A DNA stretch of 64,000 bases from assembly GCA_047967505.1 (NCBI GenBank), contig CM106541.1; one strand, 5' to 3'. Both the position numbers and the translations under genes were made by a program. Numbering within the stretch: position 1 is the stretch's first letter; each line of letters starts with the position of its first letter. Below are positions 55,999 through 64,000 of the stretch, in pieces. Under the pieces are notes generated by a model, which did no database searches, was not told where the DNA came from, and saw nothing but the letters and a program-made list of their open reading frames with translations. The DNA comes from Dipteris shenzhenensis. Its lineage: Eukaryota > Polypodiophyta > Polypodiopsida > Gleicheniales.

Positions 55999-57640
55999 CT
56001 GCTCTTTAAACATTTTATAAAATTCGTTTGGAGAACATCATAGTGTGACAAAATGCTTAAAGCTTGAGGTAACTACATCTAATTTTCAAATTAATATGGT
56101 AAACGACCAAAGCTTCTTTGGAAGGGTGCCTTTCTCTTATGATCCTTTTTAAAAAAAATATTTTTCACTGCAAAAGCATGGACTTCTAAAACTTTGAGTG
56201 CTAATTTGAACGATTGAAAATGACAAACACTAAAATTTGTATCATGGTGGTGTATGAATACTTTGACACACCTCATCATAGGAAAAAGTATGCACGCCAT
56301 ACAGAACATAGTACATGAGAAACACTCTTGGCTCTTGTGTAAATTTTCAGCTATTGCAGATAGAATCAGGTAGAATATGACAGGCCTCTTTTTACTTTGC
56401 CAGTGCACAAACTTGACACGTCAGTTTTGAATCGCTGAGTCGTCTTAGGTTTCTTCTCTCTTCAAAAGAGAAATTTCATCTACTGGTTTTACTGGGTTCT
56501 CCACTTAGGTTGTGGATGCAGTTTGCACATGAGGACTTCAGTTATTTGTTTCTTGTGAAATTCATGACTATTGAGGTACCACATATCCATATGCCCAATC
56601 TACTTAAAAACGGCTCGGTGGTGGTAGAAGGTGTACCTATCTGAGGTACCACAACTCCATATGCCCAATCTACTTTAAAACAGCTCAGTGGTGGTAGAAG
56701 GTGTACCGATAAGAAAAAAGAAAAACTTGGTGCCTTACGGTCTGCTTTCTAGGTTTTGGATCACACCTGAGAGCAAACGCCAACAACACGTGTGTTGGGT
56801 TATACAACAAGCAGATTCTTCAATGTTCCATCAAAATGTAAAATGGGTCAATCCTTGCAAAAACACTGACAAAACTCAGCTTTCTCCAAGATAGAGTGCA
56901 AGCTATACATGTTGTCTAGCCATATATACATGCGGGTGCCAACTGGTGAAGTCTCTTGTCCCCCTATCACAAGGCAGTAATGTGCTACCCAGATGTGCCA
57001 AGCTACGATGTTGGCAATAGTCTTCAAGACACAATTCTCTAAAAAGCTCAAAGAGGACACCTAGAGATTCCAAAATCCAACAGTGTTGTCTAAGGTAGCG
57101 AAACTACCTTGGAAGACCTACTTCAAAGGGGTTTCGTTGGCAAAACTACATTGATGACTTGCTTCAATGAGGTTTCTTTGGAGAAACCCTTTCATGAAGA
57201 TAGGTTGAGAGAGGGTTTCCAATGTCACCCCCTATTAAGTAAAAGTTGTGATAAGGATCATAAAAGACTTTTCATAGAAAAGTCTACTATACATGTGGGT
57301 TTCTTCAAAAGCCATCCCATTCATGTATAAAATAAGCATTAATATAATACTTTGCATATTTCTAACTGAAGCTATGTTTTCTTCCGATCCATTTTTGCCA
57401 TATTTTTACTTAGTTGGAAGCTTTTTTTTTTTTTTTTCCTTCGCTTGGACGCTTGGACGATTTCACTCGAAAAATGGTCATCCCCCCTAAACTCTTACCA
57501 TCCAATAGTGACAAGGGACATCTCTCTTCACTTGCTCCGGCCAAGAGCCTATTGCAAGCCCTCCATGTACCACTAGCGTTTTTTATTAAAAAGTTGTCTT
57601 CCATAATCCACTGGTCCAAAGCCATGACCAAAGATGATCA
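55999..57640. other. Upstream CFAP44 intron or flank, mostly unassigned
   Basis: No further CFAP44 exon found. A 2 x 70-bp tandem duplication (GAGGTACCACA at 56573 and 56643) is present. The minus frame at 57060-56848 (LKTIANIVAWHIWVAHY) resembles LINE-C text. A T run sits at 57421-57437. Confidence 0.4.
56573..56712. repeat. Tandem duplication, 2 x 70 bp
   Basis: GAGGTACCACATATCCATATG at 56573 and GAGGTACCACAACTCCATATG at 56643; both units end GGTGGTAGAAGGTGTACC. Confidence 0.88.
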
Positions 57641-58160
57641 GTTGCTCTCCTCCCCGGCTGCCTCCCTACTCCTAGCTTCTCCTTCCCCTCCCTCCACCCC
57701 TCACAGCCAACCTCTCCTAGCCTCCTACCCCCGCCTCCTCTCAGCCCCCCCTCTCAGCCCCTCTCCATCTGCTTCTCCCTCCTCTCAGCCCCGCCCCCTC
57801 TTCCTCCCTCCACCCTTCCCTCGCTCCTTCCTCCCTCTGCCCTTCCCCTGCTACCTGTCCCCTCCTCCACTCTCAGCCCCCTCCCCCGCTACCTGCCCCC
57901 TCCTCACCTCTCCCTCCCCTCCCCCGCTACCTGCTTCCTCCTCCCCTCTCCACTCCCCTTTAGTCCCACCTCCTTTTCCTCCCCCTCCGCTCCCCGCCCC
58001 CCCCTCAGTCCTTTCCCCGCCTCCTTTCTCCTCAACACTCCCCTGCCTTCTCTCTACCCCTACCTGCCTCCTTCCCCGCCCCCCTCTCAACCTCTCCCTC
58101 TGTTCGCCCCCTTTCCTCCTCTCCCCCCCTCCTTCCCTCCTTAGCCTACTCTCTCTGAGG
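57641..58160 (+). repeat. Polypyrimidine tract joined to a LINE-A RT fragment
   Basis: About 520 bp of CT-rich plus-strand DNA (CCCCTC-, CTCAGCCCC-, CTACCTG-type phrases). It passes directly into LINE-A RT sequence at about 58160, so leader and mid-RT are fused, consistent with a large internal deletion. Confidence 0.6.
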
Positions 58161-60330
58161 ACTTCTAGCAGAGATTTCTAGAGGGACAGTCCCCCCCACA
58201 ACTCACTGACACTCAGGTGTGGTCTGATTATGCACACACGCTCTATGATATCCCAAATCAGCCAGCCCCTAACCTATCACATATGCCACGCCCCACATCC
58301 TGCACCCTCTTCACTAGGGGGGGGTAAAAGGATGCCGTAATGAAACTTCATAATGGCCGAGTGAAGGATCATGAGGGACTATGCATTGAATTCATTGCAT
58401 ATGGGATTAACCTCCTAGCCCCGATCTTAGCCAAGCTATTTAATGAAGCCGTTTGCTTGGGGTTTCCACGCACCTGGACCATCAACACTATCTCACCCAT
58501 CCACAAGGCAGGGGATCCCATGAACCTGGAGAACTACAGGACCATCATGATTGGACATGTCATGTCCAAGATTTATGCATCAGTACTTAATTCTGAGGTC
58601 AGCAGATTTGCAAAGTGTTAAGGACTCAGAGCAACGGTTCAGGCGGGATCATGGGACCATGGACCACATTCTCGTGCTCAGATGTATCATCGAGGAGGCG
58701 AGGGCACGGAAGCAGAGGATTTATTGTTGCTTTGTGGACATTCGCAAAGCATTTGACACCGTTACGAGAGCCCGTCTCTAACTACGCCTATAGGATCTGG
58801 GTTACGACTAGGAGATCATTTGGGCTGTCATGGCACTTTATGAGCGAGTTTCAGGCAAAGTTCGGACAGGATCTTGATGGACAGACGAGATCATGAGCAC
58901 TATCGGGGTCAAACAAGGATGCCCATTTTCACCTACTTTGTTTGGCCTCTACATCGACGAGCTCGAGACAGTGATGCAGGCATAGGGTGGGGTAGGTTGC
59001 TCTCTCATGGGCACGCTGATCTGGATATTACTTTATGCAAATGGCATGGCTCTCTTATCGTCCTCAGCAAAGGGGCTCCATAGACACCTTGATGCACTAC
59101 AGTCCTTTTGTGAGTCTCATGATTTGAAGGTCAACTTGGGTAAACCCAAGGTTATGATCTTCAATACATCCTGAGTCGTCATGCGCAATGAGCATTTTAC
59201 TTTTGAGGGGTCCCCTGTTGAGGTAGTTTCATCATACACTTATCTGGGGGTCGTCTTTTCCGAACCCACCTTCACCACGTTATCCGTGAGGATCTACTAA
59301 GCTACACACATTCCGGACTTAGTTGGGCCCGAGTGATCTTCCAGCGAAGCTGGGCTTCTACAGAGATCACTTCTTACATATCACAGCAGAGGGTTTCATT
59401 GATCCACCAGGATACACGCAAATTCACCTACACCACTCGCTAAGGATCTCCCTTGGGCAGTTCCGGGTCTCTTCACATAGACTTCATACCGAGAGCGGCC
59501 GAGCAGAGCGGTTACCCAGGGAGAGGCGCATATGCACACTATGTGACATGCAGGAGGTTGAGATAGAGAGGCTATTCATCTTCAGATGTCCTGTTTACTA
59601 TGAGATTCGAGGGCGTTTCTACTGCCTCTTCAGAGATAGTTATGGGATGTTGGCTCGTGTCCTCTCCTACCCAGACCAGCAATGTTTGGCTGGTTTCATT
59701 CATGAGATGCTTAGACAGGATACTCCGAGCACGGAGACAGGAGCACACTTCTCCCTCGACTGATACCTCTTAGAGCTCTATCACGGAGTTCTTTCAACCA
59801 AATCACATAGACCACCATGAGGCGAGACCTTGACATGACCGCGACCCGGAGCCTGTGACTCGATAGCTCAGACAGAGGATTGACTCACAGATCACACTTG
59901 GGGACATCCCCTCCTTGTTTAGGGTTGGAGCCCGACCGACGGGGGTCACAATGGTCTTGGTTAGACGCAGAGCTACGACCAGGACACCAAGAGACCTACC
60001 AAGACTGCACCCTCGAGGGGGCGACAGTGCTCTATTGCTGACCTCATGTCTCCGCTTCCACAGCCTCATCCATCCTGATGTTCTGTTGCTAACGATGATG
60101 ATGATGATGGTTATGATGGTGATGCCGACGATGATGCTAAGATTCATATATATATAGTTGGGATATGACTATGCTGTACTTATGACTTAGTACTGCCATT
60201 TTGTATTTTATTGCATTATGCTTTGGTGTGGATGCTCGTTTAGTAGCTCCACTACCATAGCTCATTGTATTCAAGTTTTTTTGCAGTCTTTCGAAGACTT
60301 TAATAACCTTTCTTTCTTTCTTTCTTTCTC
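58161..60330 (+). pseudogene. LINE-A second plus-strand copy: RT, C-terminus and 3' end
   Basis: RT from KLHNGRVKDHEGLCIEFI and ISPIHKAGDPMNLENYR to a broken YANG in place of YADD (59030-59050). A deletion then joins RT text to the C-terminal part at about 59278. That part is open for 146 codons (LPAKLGFYRDHFLHITAEGF, RRICTLCDMQEVEIERLFIF, RCPVYYEIRGRFYCLFRDSY). The 3' UTR includes an ATG-trinucleotide run (about 60090-60125) and ends CTTTAATAACC(TTTC)n at 60298-60330. This copy gives the intact 3' terminus of the family. Confidence 0.78.
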
Positions 60331-61435
60331 ATCCCCTTCCCCTCTGACTCCCCCCCCCTCCCTGGTTTTCCCACCACAGCTGCAGAGGCGATCAATTATG
60401 ACGGGGCTCCTAGAGTTAGGGCCCTTTCGTTGGATCCTAATTTATTTGACAACCATGTCATGCTTCAGCGTTTGGATGGTTTTTTTCTTTCGACAAAGAG
60501 TGGAGATCGCAGGTAGACAAGACCAGTGTAGGATCCGCAGGACCGTTGGCCATTTCGCCAGGGAATGCCCAAAAAAGAAGAAGAGACCCAAACATCCTTC
60601 TGGTACAACAGCTCCCCCTAGACCTCGACAGGGGGGTGATATGGTTCCAGCACCCCCTCCTTGACCTCAGCAGGGTGTTGGTACAATTCCAGCACCACTT
60701 CCTCGACCTCGAAAGGGTGTTAATACAGCTCCTTCACGTCAGAGTGCTCCCTTGGCACCTCCACCTGCTGTCCCTAGATGGGTTTTGGTTTGTGTGCGGC
60801 CTTCACACCCTCCAGATCAAGAGGCCACTGTCCAAAATGCCATACCCTCTCGAGCTAACATGATGGAGTTGCCCTCACATAAAAAGGGAGGCAGAGAGGG
60901 TGGTATCCACTCCTTGGAAAGGGCACCTTGGGATGCATTCCTCTTAGCTTCAGCAGCAGAGATGCTTGATTTGATGATGTCTCTCACACTTGGTCACAGT
61001 CACTCATGTTTTCCTGGTCGAACAGGAGGCCACAGATGCCTATTCATGCATGGATTGACCGTTTTTATGTTGATGATTGGGTCTTGGATAGAGGAGGATC
61101 AATTTGCATTGCCCCTGGGGTTTCCACTTCAGATCACTTTCTGGTGGTGCTAATGGTTTCTGAGCCGCACTTGAGAGATTGGTTTGCCAATATTAGGATT
61201 CCTGATGCCCTTTATGCAAAGAAGTACCTCACAAAGGCTGCTTTGTAAATCTGGGTCTCTCACTTGCAGGGTGGAGTGCCTACCCTGTCACATATGGCAG
61301 ATGCACTCTTTGATATTAGTGGCTTTTACCATCTTGTTGCGAGTACCAGGAGATGTGAGATTCTTAGATGACAGATTGGTAGTTGGACACTCTGATTTTT
61401 TGGAACTTCTACTCAAAATCAACCAGCGTGACTCT
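60331..61435 (+). pseudogene. LINE-B plus-strand fragment: decayed knuckle and endonuclease
   Basis: A short CT tract precedes ORF1 text (GAPRVRALSLDPNLFDNHV, MLQRLDG) and a knuckle with its second Cys changed to Arg (CRIRRTVGHFAREC, 60520-60565). After a jump the endonuclease end is readable (SHSCFPG / MFSWSNRRPQMPIHAWIDR, FYVDDWVLDRGGSICIAPGV, STSDHFLVVL), then IRIPDALYAKKYLTKAAL. The SDHFLV motif is canonical for APE-type endonucleases. Multiple frameshifts. Confidence 0.7.
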
Positions 61436-62248
61436 GCTGCTGCTCCTGCTGCCCTCCTTCCTGCTCCCCTCCTTGCTGCCCCCTCCTTCCCCTCCTTGCT
61501 TCTCCTCCCTACCCTCCCCTCTACCTTCTGCTCCCCCCGCCTCCTCCCCCAACTCCCCTCCCTCGCTGCTGCAGCCCCCCCTGCATGCTGCCTCCTCCCC
61601 CCCTGCGTGCAGCCTCTTCCCTCCCCTCCCTCCTACCTGCTGCTCCCCCCGCCTCCTCCCCTGACTCCCCTCCCGCGCTGCTGCAGCCCCCCCTGTGCGC
61701 TGCCTCCTCCTCCCCGCGCGCAGCCTCTCCCCTCCCTTCCCTCCTACCTGCTGCTCCCCCGCCCCCTCCCTCCCTCCCCTTCTTGCTTCTCCTCCCTCCC
61801 CTCCCCCCTACCCCCCGCCTCCCCCCCCGCGCTGCTGCAGCCTCCCCTTGCGCGCTGCCTCCTCCCCCGCGTGCTGCCTCCTCCCTCCCCTCCCTCCTAC
61901 CTGCTGCTCCCCCCGCCTCCTCCCCCGACTCCCCTCCCTCGCTGCTCCAGCCCCCCCCTGCGCGCTGCCTCCTCCCCTCCCTTCCCTCCTACCTGCTGCT
62001 CCCCCGCCCCCTCCCTCCCCTTCTTGCTTCTCCTCCCTCCCCCCCCCCCCTACACCCCGCCTCCCCCCCCGCACTGCTGCAGCCTCCCCTTGCCCGCTGC
62101 CTCCTCCCCCGTGCGCTGCCTCCTCCCTCCCCTCCCTCCTACCTGCTGCTCCCCCCGCCCCCCCCCCCCCTCCTCCACTCCTCCTCTCCTCTATCCCCCC
62201 CTCCTCTCCTCTATCCCCCCCTCCTCTCCTCTCCCTCCTCCTTGCAGA
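61436..62248 (+). repeat. Polypyrimidine tract, 0.8 kb, with internal tandem structure
   Basis: Almost pure C/T with repeated phrases CTCCTACCTGCTGCTCC and GCGCGCTGCCTCCTCC at intervals of about 100-130 bp (61630, 61740, 61885, 61985, 62140). The long frames in it are artefacts of composition. Same sense-strand polarity as the other leaders. Confidence 0.75.
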
Positions 62249-62575
62249 ATATGCCAATTATGTGACCACGGTATGCCAGAAACAGAAGAACACATGGTAA
62301 TGATATGCCCTTACTATGCACACATTAGATAAAAGTTCAGCTCTCTTCTTGAGGGACATAACAGACAAGCTGATTTGCTACATAAGGCATCACCCTCAGC
62401 TTTAGGAACATTTGTATCTAAGCTTTTCAAGCACATAAACTCACCTAAACATAAAGGTAGTTTCTCTTATTACCCTCCCCTTTGAGGGAGGAGTCTTTAT
62501 GTATGTAAGGTTTTGTATAGGCCGATTTTTGGTCTGGACGATAATATATTCTTCTTCTTCTTCTTCTTCTTGCTG
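62249..62575 (+). pseudogene. 3' end of another LINE with zinc-like C-terminus and (CTT)n tail
   Basis: Plus strand RICQLCDHGMPETEEHMVMI, CPYYAHIR: the same CxxC...EEH...C pattern as LINE-A, different in sequence. A 3' UTR follows and ends in (TTC)n at about 62551-62571. It is joined on its 5' side to the polypyrimidine tract with nothing between. Confidence 0.55.
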
Positions 62576-64000
62576 CCCCCCCTATCCTCTTGCTGATTCC
62601 TCCTTTGCTCATCCTCTCTCTCCCTCCTTCCTTTCACCCTCTCCCCTCATATGGAGTACCCTATTCTCTGTTAGGGGTCTCCTGGGCTTCAGGAAAGCGG
62701 ACAGAGTTCTTCCTTGCATTTGAATCGGCCTTTTCCACCTCAATTGACGAATGGGTTCCCACTCAGTCAATCCGTTACTGCCCACACCGGCCGCGAGAAC
62801 CATCACTTTCTCAAAAGACGAGCTACAGCAGTTGCAAAGGATTTGGAGCATGAGTGTTCCACGACTCTCTTCACACGCATTCATGGCTCCCACCCCTCCA
62901 GGTCACAAGCTAGAGATTGGATGCTTGATGCACTTTCCCAGGAGCTCGCCCCCCACCTTAAGGATGTTCGTTTGTTGGCGCGATGTTTCTTTCAGGTGTG
63001 CCTAGATTCCCCGGACGTCACGAGAGACCAGCTACAGGCCGGGTTTCTATTTCTAGGCTACAAGAGGATTTTTTTGTTTCCCTTTCAACTGGGCTTTGAC
63101 CAGTTGAAGAGGACAAGCAGGGAGTTTCTGTTTTCATCAGGTTCCCTGGTCTCCCCTCAATTTATAACCGGCTTCTTTCAGTTATTGGAGAGAGCTTTGA
63201 TGTGGTAGCAGAGATCCCCTCTCTTCCTGGCGAGCCCTCTTCGGCTACTGAGGCGGTCAGGATGGATGGGGTACCCAGGGTTAGGGTCATTGTCCAGGAC
63301 CCTAATATTTCAGATGACCACATCATGCTACAGCGACGATGGGTCCTTCTTCCGCTAGAGATTTGAGGTTGCAGGTCGGCAGGACCAGTGCAGGATTTGC
63401 AGATCCTTGGGGCACTTCCCCAAAGATTGCCCAAAGAAGAAAAAGAGGCCCAGAAAGCAACCAGCTCGTACTAGCTTACGACAGAGAGCAGAAGCAGGAC
63501 CTACCGCTCCACAGGCACTGCCTCAAACACGGGCTCCCTCCCCTCCTAGGGATACTTGAGTCCCTCCTGCACCCCGTACCACCTCTGGCCCATGGTGGGT
63601 TCCGATCGCGGTTAGGCCCTCTACTTGAGATCACACATCCACCGCTTCAGAGGCTACCCCCTTGGAGCCTCGGGAGGAGACTAGTGTTCGGGAGCCTTGT
63701 TCGACTCCACCCCAAGATCAGGCTGTACCTTCCTCAGCAGCCTAGGTTGTTGGCACCTCATCCGCAGCACTTCTTAATCAGGACTCAATACAGGTGCCTC
63801 CTTCTGTGGATAGAGGGAAGGGGATCTTACATTCTATCCCTGCTTCGGTAGAAATCCTTCGCACCCCCTCCCCAGGACTGGCTCAGTGAAACTCCTTTTT
63901 CGCTCTGGAGGACTTCTCTGACCTCCCAGATGATGATTTTGTACCATCCACTTTCGGAGAGCCAATTATCAGCATCCCTCTTGAGAGATCTTTCTCTCTC
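62576..64000 (+). pseudogene. LINE-B 5' end with ORF1 (continues beyond window)
   Basis: A short CT-rich leader (62576-62650), then ORF1 in several frames: FLAFESAFSTSIDEWVPTQS, DVRLLARCFFQVCLDSPDV, LQAGFLFLGYKRIFLFPFQL, GVPRVRVIVQDPNISDDH. It carries an intact CX2CX4HX4C knuckle (CRICRSLGHFPKDC, 63389-63430), then a basic KKKKRPRK stretch and a Ser/Pro linker. The linker unit found twice at 18808-19323 occurs once here, with one in-frame TGA near 63890. Best reference in the window for LINE-B ORF1. Confidence 0.75.

Noticed and set aside
56250-56310. Plus-strand VVYEYFDTPHH text resembling the YEYPSL segment expected just before CFAP44 exon a
   Set aside because: Wrong strand relative to all seven exons, no splice sites in phase, and the similarity is only five residues.
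61184-62332. A 382-codon plus-strand ORF, the longest in the window
   Set aside because: It joins LINE-B endonuclease-end text to a CT-rich tract and a different LINE's C-terminus; a composition artefact, not a gene.
1-64000. CRISPR arrays, tRNA or rRNA genes, bacterial operons
   Set aside because: No regularly spaced direct repeats, no cloverleaf with intact A/B boxes and no rRNA core sequence was seen. The exon structure and retroelements show a eukaryotic nuclear region. A tRNAscan-SE and Rfam run would settle weak cases.

Overview
The window looks like intronic and upstream DNA of a large, retroelement-rich land-plant genome whose sperm carry flagella. A large-genome fern fits best; a cycad, Ginkgo or another seed-free plant is also possible. 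The evidence is one host gene. Seven short exons on the minus strand (55998 down to 392) encode consecutive parts of CFAP44 (WDR52), a WD40 protein of the ciliary tether/tether-head complex. All seven have consensus GT/AG borders and phase-0 junctions, and together they read as 266 contiguous codons. Flowering plants and conifers have no motile sperm, which argues against them. Plant-type Ty1/copia, CACTA and L1-like LINE sequences support a plant.

Layout. Positions 1-391 are intron. CFAP44 exons lie at 392-532, 33358-33486, 34182-34367, 34523-34594, 37007-37108, 55667-55762 and 55927-55998. Two introns are huge: 533-33357 (32.8 kb) and 37109-55666 (18.6 kb). The 32.8 kb intron holds a foldback element, a 5' Ty1/copia fragment, a LINE-B 5' fragment, LINE-A and LINE-C 3' fragments, a copia-like LTR, a long degenerate LINE-B-like stretch, a LINE-E ORF1 fragment, and two nearly full-length LINE-D elements head to tail (21.6-32.9 kb). 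The 18.6 kb intron holds LINE-C, a LINE-A on the plus strand (39.6-45.6 kb, resuming at 51.77 kb) and, inside it, a nest of minus-strand LINE-A' copies with a rearranged CACTA transposase fragment. From 56 to 64 kb, upstream of the first visible exon, there are more LINE-A and LINE-B pieces on the plus strand. The last LINE-B copy runs off the window.

The family names LINE-A to LINE-E are local labels. A: simple-repeat 3' tail, coiled-coil ORF1, endonuclease and reverse transcriptase. B: long polypyrimidine leader, DUF4283-like ORF1 with a zinc knuckle. C: a family seen only as 3' parts. D: poly(A)-tailed L1-like element with two ORFs. E: a zinc-knuckle ORF1 fragment. No copy has a fully open set of ORFs; all are broken by stops or frameshifts.

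Three patterns are not explained by ordinary annotation. First, at least sixteen two-copy tandem duplications (20-491 bp) are scattered through every element family and through host intron. Second, CT-rich leaders on the sense strand recur beside LINE-A and LINE-B pieces. Third, both LINE-D 5' regions carry arrays of a TGTACGG/CCGTACA motif. I found no rRNA, tRNA, CRISPR or bacterial-type operon.
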